Source: Gonocerus acuteangulatus (lineage: Eukaryota; Arthropoda; Insecta; Hemiptera; Coreidae). From it: a stretch of DNA of 64,000 bases. Shown here piece after piece: positions 55,263-64,000 of the stretch. Location of the stretch: the NCBI GenBank assembly GCA_946811695.1, contig OX328123.1, positions 122,105,118 to 122,169,117 on the forward strand, in the 5' to 3' direction. The translations under genes were made by a program, and so were the position numbers. The notes beneath the pieces are model-generated. The model was given only the letters and a program-made list of their open reading frames with translations, ran no database searches and was not told the DNA's origin. Each line of letters begins with the position of its first letter. Position 1 is the first letter of the stretch.

Positions 55263-56140
55263 TTAGGATGATAAGGATTGACCTTCAGGATTAGGATGGT
55301 AAGACAATTTGGAGTGCAACGTTTCGAAACGGGTTTTAGCGAGGTCAAGGACAAATGGGATGTTGAGGTCATTGTGTAGGGGTTTGTTGGATACATAGAA
55401 AGGGGCATTTACAATTTTACGGGGGACTTTTGACTGGAATGCCTGTATTCTGTTGATGTTGGTTGGTTTTGCAGATCCCCAGAGTTCAAGTCCGTATGTC
55501 CATATTGGTCGAATGATTGTTTTGTATATCATTAGATTTGTTCTGTATTGATAATTTAGATGAGGGTCCAAGGATTCGTCTAAGTAGTCCGTATCGTTTG
55601 TGGAGGAGGAGAAGGAGAGGACCAATAATACTCTCCCTTGAGGGACACCAGCATTTATGGGGCAGGTCGGGGAAAGACTTGTACCTTGTTTAATTTGAAA
55701 GGATCTGTTTGAAAGGTAGGATTTGAGGATAAGGAAATAGGTGTGAGGAAGTATAAGCTTTACTTTGTAAAGTAATCCCGGGTGCATAACCCGATCGAAT
55801 GCTTGAGCAACGTCGAGAAAGGCACTCGTGCAAAAACTCTTACGTTCAAGCGAGGAGGATATTGAGTCTACAACTCGTAAACACTGTTGTATGGTGGAAT
55901 GCTGGAAGCGGAAGCCAAATTGGTGGTTGGGGATTTTCTTCGAGGATTCTATGATAGGAAGCATTCTTTTGTAAAGGAGTTTTTCGAATATTTTGGACAT
56001 TAACGGCAGAAGGGTGATTGGTTGATAGGAAGAAGGGCAGTGGGGAGGTTTAAAAGGTTTGGGAATAACAATAATAACTGAGTGTTTCCAGGGGTTCGGG
56101 AAATGGGTTGTTCTAAGGATCGAGTTGTACAGGTAAGTAA
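55263..56140 (-). pseudogene. Jockey-type non-LTR reverse transcriptase with internal deletion
   Basis: RT of a Jockey-clade non-LTR element. The frame is open on the minus strand from about 56140 (FLTYLYNSILRTTHFPNPWK, then HSVIIVIPKPFKPPH) through MSKIFEKLLYKRMLP, HQFGFRFQHSTIQQ, CTSAFLDVAQAFDRV (motif A) and INAGVPQG (motif B). It then jumps directly to HLNYQYRTNLMIYKTIIRPI, TYGLELWGSAK and the C-terminal helix region. The catalytic (F/Y)ADD box and the following motifs are absent, so the product cannot be a reverse transcriptase, although the reading frame is kept for 245 codons after the 56000 Met. 5'-truncated; its 5' edge abuts Transib-related sequence. About 250 bp of 3' untranslated sequence extend towards 55015. 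Confidence 0.87.
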
Positions 56141-56359
56141 GGAATATAATGGATGGGTAATTATTCCCTTATTATTTATCCTGAATTATTCTTCATTGAT
56201 CTTTGACATTTTTCTTAAGTACAAAATTTGGATAGACCATAGCAAAAAAATTTCATCTGATCACATCCCAAGTTTTTTAGGGCTTAAAGTTTGCCTCAAG
56301 TATAATGTACTGAGGGCAATTTAGTTTGCGAAATTTGCCGATTCCAAAGATTTTTATTT
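56141..56359 (+). repeat. Second copy of Transib-element interior (left part)
   Basis: Matches the reverse complement of 45298-45520: GGGTAATTATTCCC, CTGAATTATTCTTCATTGAT, TCCCAAGTTTTTTAGGGCTT and CCAAAGATTTTTATTTTTA. It is cut by family E copy E5 and resumes at 57557. Confidence 0.8.
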
Positions 56360-56495
56360 TTAGCGCGGTTCCTCCCTCCCCCATAGGGAGGAACCCCGCT
56401 TATAAGGTTGATACAATGAAACAATCCGGAAGTGCCGACTAGAAAATTTCGCGTTTCAGAACCCCTAGAGACCGAAAATAACGGGGGTTCAAATT

Positions 56496-56544
<49 letters not shown>

Positions 56545-57557
56545 CTGTTCGCTCATTTCTGGCTTCCCTAATGGTCCGATTATGATGAAATTTGGTACAA
56601 AAATCTGTCGTCCAATTTGAATGGTCAAGTTCGTTAACCAGCAAAATCCGCCCACTGGAAGATGGCGTTTGGGGCGAAATTTGCGCAAAAAAATCGTAAT
56701 GCTTACGTTTTTGAGTTCATAAGCTTGTAAGTACTCGTTTTATAGGCTTCTTGGGCTAGGAAAACGAATGAAACCATTTTTAAGGCGATAGCTTTAACCG
56801 TTTTCGAGAAAATTGGAAAAATAATTTTTGAATACCGTTTTTGGTTTGGGTACTTAGAATCATGGGATTCTGTTGAAACATTTTCTGCATGTTCTACTTT
56901 CATTAAAACTAATATTTTGAAATTTTTGTTACGTTTGGAGTTAAGGAAGGGTTAGAATAAAATATTTTATTAACAGACATAACAAATTTTGGTAACTTTG
57001 TATACTTTCCTTAATATTTCGAAAAAGGTTGAGGATCTTGCGAAACGTAAGATTACCATTAGAAAGCTTACTAAATGCTCTACAAAAATGGTTCTAAAGA
57101 AAGTTTTAATTAGGCGATGTCAATCGGAGAAATAAGAGCTTAAAACTTTAAAGTAATTGATTTCGTTTATTCGAACGGTTCTTTTTGTTTGTTTTATTCC
57201 TTGTTAGTTTTAAATTGCTTATAGTCGGATAGTGTATTTGACAATAAAACAGATTAAGTAAAATAAGAAGATCAATTTATTGTTAAAAATGTAGCGTTCA
57301 AAGAGAGAGATCCCAAGGCTTTCCAAATGCCTCTGAGCGGAGGCCTTTCTGCCCGACTTATGGGATAGCTGACTCATACAGGTAAGATTGTAAATCAAGA
57401 CCTTTCAAGACTGGTTTGTTTGAGATTTCATTTGGATAGGTGTTTCGCTATTGATATAAACAAAGTAATAACTGTTTCTATTCTATGCCTTCATAAACAC
57501 TAGAGATAAGAACGGAACCGCGCTAAGATGACGCAGTTCCTGCGAATCAGACTTTTT
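56360..57557 (+). mobile_element. Family E element, copy E5 (single internal unit)
   Basis: Complete ends, (TA)n tract of 22 units at 56498-56541, one TACTTAGAAT unit and the complete 3' block (AAAGAGAGAGATCCCAAGGC ... GGAACCGCGCTAAGATGACG). It interrupts a Transib-derived sequence: TTTTTATTTTTA precedes it and TTTTTTTATTTACAGATCC follows, where the unbroken copy at 45.3 kb reads TTTTTATTTTTAGATCC. Confidence 0.85.
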
Positions 57558-57600
57558 TTATTTACAGATCCATCACATAATACAATTTATTTTTCTTCCA
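57558..57600 (+). repeat. Second copy of Transib-element interior (right part)
   Basis: AGATCCATCA ... TTTTTCTTCCAAATTTT matches the reverse complement of 45255-45297; similarity ends near 57605. Confidence 0.7.
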
Positions 57601-57605
57601 AATTT

Positions 57606-58137
57606 TAAAATTAATAATAAATAAGGCTGGCACTTTTAAGCGGGTTAAAATGTAAATAAAAAAAAAAAAAATAAAAAAAAAAAAAATAAATAAATAAAAA
57701 TAAAAAAAGTACCTAGTTCTTATTTTTATATTAAATGAAGTGCTTTATTCACGCTGCGATTTAAACAGCGTCTTCAATAAACATACTTGAAAATAATTAC
57801 AAAAGGGCAGACACTTTTGTGGGGTTTAATTATCAGGAAACGTAAAAATAAATGTTGCCTATGATAGACTGCAATACACTGCGCGTAACCGTAAGAGTGA
57901 ATGACAGCACCGCGCAGTTGTGGTTATTCTCTGAGCTCTCATTGGTCCTTGCCCATATGATCCTGTACAGCTGTTCCGGTTTAAATGGCAGCGCGAATAA
58001 AACTCTCATTTAATATGAGAATAAAAACAATTAAGTTTTCTTTTTTACGAGTTATACCCCTTAAAAGTGGCTGCCATATTTATTATTCATTATAAAATTG
58101 TCTTAATTTTACATTAAAGATAGTGGGCTCCTGATTA
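57606..58137. other. No gene; A-rich tract at 57655-57710
   Basis: (AAAAATAAAT)n-like tract followed by unremarkable sequence. Confidence 0.45.
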
Positions 58138-58306
58138 TAACTCTATTTTTGGGAAATATTTTTTTGCACCTTTCCCTATGCGCAGTACCTGGTGTTCCAA
58201 GGTATGTCCAGGAAACACATACTTACCTTCTTATCTACCCAAGAGGTACATTATAGCAAAATTTCAAGGTGCATAAAACACTCCATGAACTGTGCGGTTA
58301 CTGGCT
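58138..58306 (+). repeat. Dispersed repeat, copy 2 (partner 6526-6685)
   Basis: TTTTTTTGCACCTTTCCCTA, AAGAGGTACATTATAGCAA, ATTTCAAGGTGCATAAAACA, GTGCGGTTAC. Confidence 0.8.
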
Positions 58307-58716
58307 CTTGGACTAATACGAAAACAGCAGACTTGTTATCGTCCTAGCAACGCATGCTGCCTAGGCGTGCATGCTCTCTTTATAACCAACTAAAAATTCA
58401 GAACCCTCTAAAAATACTTGAAAATTTGAATACCAAAGACCCTTTCTTAGCGAGTGTTTGCATCCTAAAGGGAGTGTACATGCAACATTTCAAATGTTTT
58501 TGTCTGGTGGTTTGGGCTGAGCGATGACAGGTCAGAGAGAGTGGTATTTGACAAATATATAGTCGACACAAATATAAAAGCCTCAGTTATTAATGGAAAC
58601 GATATTGAAATAACACTAAAAAAGTGCTTACACAAGACTGCCTATGACATAAAGAACTACAAGTAGGTATATATAAATATGTGCTCATTAACAAAGCCAA
58701 TTGATTTTCCCGATAG
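58307..58716. other. No gene recognised
   Basis: Nothing supported. Confidence 0.45.
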
Positions 58717-58717
58717 A

Positions 58718-58997
58718 TTACAGCTCCTTTAATACCCTCCTTATCAGAGGAACCACATGGCTGGAGCCATGGATGATATATTTCCCCGGAGCATGAAGAA
58801 ATCTAATGTTGGAAGGGTTGACATAAAAAATGTTGACTCCCCTCCAATGCCGTGGGAAGAGGTTAAGCCCCTCCCACACAGCCTCCATCTCAGAGACGAT
58901 GGGCGGTCGCCCTGTAGTTATCCTGTGTTCTTCTTGGGATACGGAGTGAGGGTCCATCTGCACACCTGAAGGCGCATCTACAAAGTCCCTGGGATTC
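58718..58997 (-). other. Unrecognised coding-like block, possible exon
   Basis: On the minus strand the frame is open from about 59003 to the stop at 58718 (DFVDAPSGVQMDPHSVSQEE, RPPIVSEMEAVWEGLNLFPR, NIFYVNPSNIRFLHAPGKYI, PLIRRVLKEL). Codon use and base composition look more gene-like than the surroundings. An AG acceptor (CCCAG, just upstream of 58997) and a GTAATC donor at the end are possible. I recognise no family. It could be an exon of an unlisted gene, or a fragment of a retroelement protein. Confidence 0.35.
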
Positions 58998-59003
58998 TAT
59001 CGC

Positions 59004-60084
59004 AATTTTCACAAAGCTCAGGTAAATCTTCTAAATTACTTTCAAAAATGTACTTCTCTAAGGGAGAAATTATAAAATTTACAGAATACATAAGAAGCAT
59101 GTGTAGTAAACTGTCCTTCCTTAAGTAAACGCAAGTATTCAAATGTTTAAACGCATATATAAATAGTAGCATATGTAGGTATAAGATGTAAGGGCGTAAG
59201 GTGGTTCAAACACGTCTTTGTGGACAAACAGTTGATCTGAGATAACAATGACGTAAGAAAACGTTGGAGATTTCTGCTTTCAAAATAGACCCATGTTGAG
59301 ATTTTCAACCATGCTTGTACGTGTTCGAGTCTCTAAATCACATTAAAGGGTGTAAAAATACAAAACAGATGATGGAAAACGCACCCAGATATCTTTAAAA
59401 TTAACCGCGTTAAAATACTTTATACGTTTTCTAGGAAAAATAAGCTTGATATTGCAGACCTTTTTTTCCCCTGTAAAAGTCAAAGTACCTAAATCGCTAA
59501 AAGACTAATAGAATCAATTTTGACGGCACGTGTTGAAGTGTTTACGATTCACGATTAATCTACTTCTTAATGCACCCTTCTCGCAAAAATAAAATTTCTT
59601 TGAAAAAATGAGGCTATATTGTCTCAAATTATCTTAATTTATGTACATTACTACACTTTGCAAAATTTCAAAATTGGTTAAATTGAAGCAGTTCAAGCAA
59701 TTAATATAGGTAAACGTATAATAATTATTATAAGCAGTTCTAAGAAAATATTCGTCTGGGAACTCCGACATTTGAAAGCACTCTAGTTCCACGCGTATCG
59801 TTAAAGTAACAAATAATGAACACATTATAAAAGTCAATGAAATAATGAACACATTATAAATGTCAATACCTTCAACTTTTATTTCCAGAATTTTTGTCTG
59901 AGATGAACTGTTTGGCCACAAAACGTGGTGTAGGTATGTATGTAAGTTATTTGCTTGTTGTCTTCATTGGTGTGTATTTGTGTCAGAGAAATTACTGTAT
60001 TATATATTGCAATGCTTTTCAATGCATATCGAAGAATTGCCTAATTGTATAATCGTGGATTATATATTACATTCTTAACCAGTC

Positions 60085-60087
<3 letters not shown>
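59004..60087. other. No gene recognised
   Basis: A local direct repeat AATAATGAACACATTATAAA occurs twice at 59813-59860 (about 27 bp apart). Otherwise unremarkable. Confidence 0.45.

Positions 60088-60137
<50 letters not shown>
60088..60137. repeat. (TA)n microsatellite
   Basis: About 25 TA units. Confidence 0.95.
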
Positions 60138-60144
<7 letters not shown>

Positions 60145-60948
60145 TTACACATTTTTAAATGGTTTAATTCAAGATGAGTATTTGTTGAATTGTAGTTAGC
60201 CACACTTTATGAGTAATATTTAATTTTTTACCGATTGAGAAATGAAATGATGTAATTTTAAGTTTGTAAATAAAGCCTACAGATGGAATCAGTAAAGCAC
60301 ACTCTATGTTCAGAAAGAAATCATTATAAATTAAGATGCAATATAGATAAAAATTATTTTAATTGTTTACACACATAAATAACACCCAAAATCTGATAAA
60401 TAAATGCAAACATAAAATACAGTTAATGCTCTACTAATTTTTATAAATATTATGAATGTATTTTATTTTTATTGCTGTATGCAGTTAAATTTTAGGTCCA
60501 CACTCTTCTGAATATAACTGTAAATACCCAATTTAATTTGTTATCAACGTTGTTGTTGTTTGTATTGTAAATCAATATGCAGATAACAATATTTTTTTGT
60601 TCTGTTTTATTATTTCTTTACTTTGAAATTCAAATCTTTACATATGATATCTTTACATTAATCAAATTCAAACGTTATATACTTTTCAAGTGGAGAAATT
60701 ACATATGAAATAACAAGAAAGTACTTTCGATAATCCCAAATATTAATATTTTGGCGATAGTAAATTTGATCTATCATTAAGATTTAGGGGGAAGTAATAC
60801 TTAATTTCCTTCGCAATAGAATTGCTGGTATTCTCAAATATAAAATCGTTTGTACTAAAAAGATAGTTCAAATTGACTTTTATCGCTTCTATCCTCTAGC
60901 TTTCATATATTAGCAAATAAATAAGTGTCCCAGGTATAAAGATTCATA
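60138..60948. other. No gene recognised
   Basis: AT-rich; nothing supported. Confidence 0.5.
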
Positions 60949-61059
60949 TATCAGGTCATGCCATTAGTTTTGTCGGTTTTTAATGGCGTAATATAAGTTA
61001 CAGGATGGCGTTCAATCTGAAATGTATTTACCATCTTGTTGATTAACAGTTTGCCATCT

Positions 61060-61340
61060 TGAAAACAAGTTTTAAATGAGCATATATTTGGGCGAACTGT
61101 AAGAGGCTTGTCTTCAAGCTTGCAGTTTCCCGCTCGAAATCGTTCAAACCACCGTTGCACTTGTCGCTCACTAATGACATTTTCGCCCTATATTTCTTCA
61201 GGTTTTCTATAAGTTTAGGCAGCATTTTATACTTTATCGAATTCCCCAAGCATAACAAGGAGTAAGTAATAACTTGTGAGATCCATTTCAAATGAAATTT
61301 CCGCACAGAATAAATAAGTTTCACCAAGCAAAACATGATA
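61060..61340 (-). pseudogene. mariner transposase N-terminal remnant
   Basis: Minus strand: the block VISERQVQRWFERFRAGNCK followed by LEDKPLTVRPN is the second helix-turn-helix and linker (consensus WF.RF..G...LED..R.GRP) of a mariner transposase. Upstream, in other frames, LLCLGEFDKV and YRKPEEI.GENV match the preceding helices, so at least two frameshifts are present. The catalytic domain is absent; after the linker the sequence goes to the terminal repeat. It is a dead, internally deleted copy. Confidence 0.85.
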
Positions 61341-61356
61341 AATAGAAGTTTATTTA

Positions 61357-61367
61357 ATGCTATAATA
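61357..61367. repeat. Target-site duplication of nested element, left
   Basis: ATGCTATAATA, repeated at 61730-61740. Confidence 0.85.
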
Positions 61368-61729
61368 GATTAGATTAGATTAACGGGTGCCCGGATAAAC
61401 CAGAGAAACCGCACCGAGGCTTGCAAGACATATTGTGCCACCCGACTTGTTTAGCGCCAGATCCATGTCAGCAATGAACCTCCTTAGAGTTGGAAGGTTC
61501 AGCTCTGGTATCCTTCTTGGGCGATCAAGTGCAAGTACCTTTTGGCTGCCAGTGTTGTACATCTCCATACAATATGGTATGGAGTTTCATCCATCATCTT
61601 CAGAGCATATTCAGGACCATGTTGTGTTGGTGAGTCCCATGGAATGGAAGTTTACAGTGCCCTATAAGGAAGGCTGTTTATAGTTTCACCTTGCTTCTGC
61701 AGAGATTAAGAAGTGTCTAATCTAATCTT
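61368..61729 (-). mobile_element. 5'-truncated non-LTR element nested in mariner
   Basis: On the minus strand the fragment encodes the last part of a non-LTR ORF (a frame reading DETPYHIVWRCTTLAAKR, then, in the open frame 61380-61568, RRIPELNLPTLRRFIADMDL) and ends in an iterated tail TTAATCTAATCTAATC. It is flanked by an exact 11-bp duplication. The iterated 5-base tail recalls the TTGTA tail of the 1215-3590 element, suggesting a related I-superfamily group. Its 5' edge also starts with GATTAGATTAGA-type sequence. Confidence 0.82.
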
Positions 61730-61977
61730 ATGCTATAATAAACAAAAAAATGAAACAAAAATAAATAGAAAAGGAGAGATTAGTCATATAAAAAAAAACA
61801 GACAGACTTTTAAAAACCAACATTACTAATGGGATGGCCTGATATATACAAACCCAAAGTAAATAGGGAAGACATTTAAAAGGGTATTTTATTTGACGAA
61901 TGCATTATTTGGAACAACTATGACAACCCTTGTTACTCGCCACTTTACTAATTTCAATGGTCTTATACGATGTAAAT

Positions 61978-61990
61978 TCCCTTTTTTAGG
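61978..61990 (+). promoter_or_regulatory. Possible 3' splice site before NK2 coding exon
   Basis: TTCCCTTTTTTAG/G is a strong pyrimidine tract with AG at 61988-61989, 29 bp before the start codon. It suggests a non-coding first exon further upstream; this is inference, and a transcription start here is the alternative. Confidence 0.45.
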
Positions 61991-62006
61991 GATCTCATTG
62001 TACTTC

Positions 62007-62012
62007 ATGTAA
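62007..62012 (+). promoter_or_regulatory. Start-stop upstream ORF (ATGTAA)
   Basis: An ATG immediately followed by TAA lies in frame 12 bp upstream of the NK2 ATG. A further ATG at 62012 opens a 25-codon frame that overlaps the main frame. Both would be in the 5' leader if the transcript includes them and could damp translation. Confidence 0.4.
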
Positions 62013-62018
62013 TGCACT

Positions 62019-62223
62019 ATGTACGGCTACGGACTGGAAGGGTACACCCAGGCGGGGTACTCGCCGTTCTCTGTCAAAGACATCCTTAACCTTCCAGAAG
62101 AGATGGAACCGCTGGAACTGGACGGGTATCCACTGGAATGGGGTGACCAAGCTTGGACAGATCTACAGCAGACTCAGGCGCAGCAAGTATCATCGACTGT
62201 CAACATACCACCAAAACCTACTC
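62019..62223 (+). CDS. NK2-class homeobox gene, first coding exon (tinman/Nkx2-5-like)
   Basis: N-terminal part of an NK2-class homeodomain transcription factor, a nuclear regulator of heart, gut or neural cell fate depending on the paralogue. The 68 encoded residues (MYGYGLEGYTQAGYSPFSVK onward) carry the TN motif PFSVKDILNLP at residues 16-26, a short Groucho-binding repression motif near the N-terminus of NK2 proteins; the SVKDILNL form is closest to tinman/Nkx2-3/2-5 rather than Nkx2-1. An acidic stretch and PPKPTR follow. The ATG is preceded by an in-frame stop (TAA at 62010), with A at -3. The exon ends ACTC before the donor GTAAGA (62224-62229), in the usual place between TN motif and homeodomain. 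No homeodomain exon is visible up to 64000, so the gene continues to the right. The exact paralogue cannot be fixed without it. Confidence 0.88.
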
Positions 62224-62924
62224 GTAAGAACATTTATTTATTCTTCTTTTTTACATGAAATGTCATATTGCTAGGGTCCTCCAAATTTTGACTCAAAGTA
62301 GGGTGTTAAGGAATTTCCGTCATCGATCTGAGCGGAATCTGATTTTGGCAGAAACTTTTACTTTGGGGGCACTGATATAAAAGAGTAATTGGATCATGTT
62401 AATCAGAAAGGTGCAAAGCGACAACATCAAAGTTCTGAGAAAATTACTCTTTAAGTTCCAATATCGCAGGGAATCAGTTAATTATTCTTTATCAAGTATT
62501 TTGTCGTCAAACTATACAACATTCCACCAACTATTTTCATGGTGCTTCTATTTGGAATAACATATATGACAAGTAATTAGCTGCAAGTAAATAACACTTA
62601 TTTTTTTTCTTCAAAATAAGACACTTGGTTCCTTTATGATTAACATGATCCAATTTAAATTATTGAGGATATGCATACATGTAGAATTCATTGCAAGAAG
62701 TAAATAACTGATTTGCATTTGCTTCCCAAATGACATTTTCATAAAAAAAAAAAAAAAAAAAAAAAAAAGATTTCTCTTAAGAGGGAAATAACAAAGTTTG
62801 AACGAACAAGTTTAATATTCTATGAGTGATATTTTTATCTGGTCATACGTTTATTATGAATATTCTATTTTGAAAATGGTGGAATATCATGTATATATTT
62901 CAACTTCTCATAATATTCTTTATT

Positions 62925-63030
62925 TCATGTATTACATGTTTCACGTCTAAAGATGCCTTTTCAGGGGTAAATTAAATATATACAACCCATTTGAGCCTAA
63001 ACTAATGAAGATCTTCAACGGGTACGGTCA
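62925..63030 (-). repeat. Penelope-type end sequence, reverse
   Basis: TTACATGTTTCACGTCTAAA, GATGCCTTTTCAGGGG and GGGTACGGTCACGTCC parallel the left arm and loop of the 54.2 kb inverted repeat; the stem II pairing has decayed. Confidence 0.65.
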
Positions 63031-63209
63031 CGTCCAGAATAATACAATAAAATGATTATGACCGTTATCAATTATTCGTTTACAAATGATTCTTTTGAGG
63101 CTTAGATCGATTACAGAGAAAGCTTTTGTTATTAAAAGGAATGTTAAAATATAAAACATGTTTTGTACTAAAAACAAATAAATAAACAACAAACAAAATA
63201 CATAACATA

Positions 63210-63259
63210 ACTAATGAATCAATATTCTTAAATATATTTAAGAATATTGATTCATTAGT
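63210..63259. repeat. Perfect 50-bp palindrome
   Basis: The arm ACTAATGAATCAATATTCTT plus AAATA is followed at once by its exact reverse complement, with no loop. Confidence 0.95.
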
Positions 63260-63292
63260 ACTAAAATAGACGCTATAGCGTCTATTTTAGTA
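63259..63292. repeat. Perfect 34-bp palindrome adjoining the first
   Basis: TACTAAAATAGACGCTA and its exact reverse complement; it shares one base with the preceding palindrome. Confidence 0.95.
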
Positions 63293-63390
63293 TTATTATA
63301 AATAATACATACTTCAATATAAAATACCATATTTAGGGTTGTTGATTTCAGCTGAGTTTTATTTTAACATTTCTTTTCGATCTAATCCAG

Positions 63391-63660
63391 GGTCGAGGTT
63401 AGCTCAGTCGTAGAGCACTCGAATAATATGCTGGAGGACCTGAGCTCAAAGCTTGAGCACATTCAAGATTTTATCTTCTAGTGTCTTCGTTCGTAGATTG
63501 AATTTGTGGTCTAAGACCGCCCCTATTTCTACACAGCCGTTAATTAATTTATTATTAGGTACCTGCAAAGAGGACTGGCCACAATCTCCTTATTGTGACC
63601 TATGACAAAGAATCAGATACATCTGCCTGGTATCTGTGCCTTGTGGCATGTTACGGGATT
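63391..63660 (+). mobile_element. tRNA-derived SINE, family C
   Basis: GGTCGAGGTTAGCTCAGTCG (A box TAGCTCAGTCG) and B-box-like GAGCTCAAAGC, then body words GATTTTATCTTCTAGTG, ACAGCCGTTAATTAA and TAGGTACCTGCAAAG matching 16880-17175. A genuine tRNA is unlikely because the acceptor stem does not close. Confidence 0.65.
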
Positions 63661-64000
63661 TTTCAGATCTAAATCACGAAACTATCAAGTATAAACAGCT
63701 GATTGAAAACGGTCATACTACATTTAAATGTATTAGTCTGCACTTGTAAATGATATCTACATGGTGAATTTGGCCCTGAAAAGACGGCTAAAGGCATAAA
63801 ACATGTACAGCACCATATAAAGAGCATACCCCATTTTTACAATAAATTATCGAGAACAAAGGGTCACAATTATATTATATATAATACATATAATTATATA
63901 ATATATATTTATATAATATTTATATGTAAGATCTTAATGTTTATTTTGAAGTCGAAGTACCCGTTTTCTGAAGAAAATTATTTTTAATAAGAGATTGTGG

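Larger units (their letters stand above)
60949..61846 (-). mobile_element. mariner element, deleted, with nested retroelement
   Basis: Ends TATCAGGTCATGCCATTAGT (from 60949) and, inverted, TATCAGGCCATCCCATTAGT (to 61844-61846), 18 of 20 matching, at TA sites. Without the 373-bp nested insertion plus duplication the mariner is only about 525 bp, against about 1.3 kb for intact ones, so the transposase is mostly deleted. Confidence 0.85.
62224..64000 (+). other. Intron 1 of the NK2-class gene (partial)
   Basis: It starts with GTAAGAACAT. It contains a poly(A) run (62742-62768), a reverse Penelope-type end (62925-63030), two palindromes, a SINE C and an AT-rich tail. The 3' splice site is outside the window. 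Confidence 0.7.

Noticed and set aside
61368..61385. Telomere-like TTAGAT repeats
   Set aside because: Only three 5-base units, at the tail of a truncated retroelement with a target duplication; not TTAGG arrays.

Overview
This window is AT-rich, intron-bearing animal DNA in which almost everything recognisable is a mobile element or a relic of one. It holds long (TA)n and (TG)n tracts, tRNA-derived SINEs with poly(A) tails, non-LTR, Penelope-like, hAT, Tc1/mariner and Transib-like elements, and one host developmental gene fragment. The homeobox-type exon shows a metazoan. The transposon mix fits an invertebrate, plausibly an arthropod; a parasitic copepod is my guess and is not proven by the sequence.

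The only confident host gene is at the right edge. Positions 62019-62223 carry the first coding exon of an NK2-class (tinman/Nkx2-5-like) homeobox gene on the + strand, with the TN motif PFSVKDILNLP and a clear splice donor. Its homeodomain exon lies beyond the window. The rest of the right edge (62224-64000) is its intron, with a SINE, a Penelope-like end and two adjacent perfect palindromes.

Left part (1-13 kb): a roughly 143-bp tandem repeat split by a 5'-truncated non-LTR retrotransposon with an intact RT-RNase H reading frame and a perfect 13-bp target duplication; SINEs; a complete but decayed hAT element (8149-9488, 20-bp inverted ends, 8-bp duplication); and a 39-bp minisatellite hit by another truncated non-LTR element. 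Middle (13-25 kb): a (TA)n(TG)n microsatellite, a family of hAT-type MITEs with a G/C-run hairpin, two decayed Tc1 elements, and long stretches where I see nothing. From 25 to 41 kb the DNA is dominated by a dispersed family, here called family E, whose ends carry a shared TTAGCGCGGTTCC inverted motif plus hairpins and which carries a (TA)n microsatellite inside.

Most interesting point: 44437-45809 is a 1373-bp element with CACAGTGTAAC inverted ends and a 5-bp GC-rich target duplication (CGCCG). It sits inside a SINE that can be rejoined exactly on paper. These are the hallmarks of the Transib/RAG transposon lineage, and the termini look like antigen-receptor recombination signals: heptamer CACAGTG, 23-bp spacer and nonamer ACAAAAATC on one side, and heptamer, 13-bp spacer and nonamer-like AGAAAAACG on the other. 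Part of its interior recurs at 56.1-57.6 kb, where it is itself split by a family E copy.

Other structures are a Penelope-like reverse transcriptase (46.8-47.8 kb), hammerhead-like cores at several Penelope-type ends, large inverted repeats at 49.7-50.2 and 54.2-54.6 kb, a Jockey-like RT relic with an in-frame deletion (55.3-56.1 kb), and a mariner (60.9-61.8 kb) with a truncated non-LTR element nested inside, just upstream of the homeobox exon.
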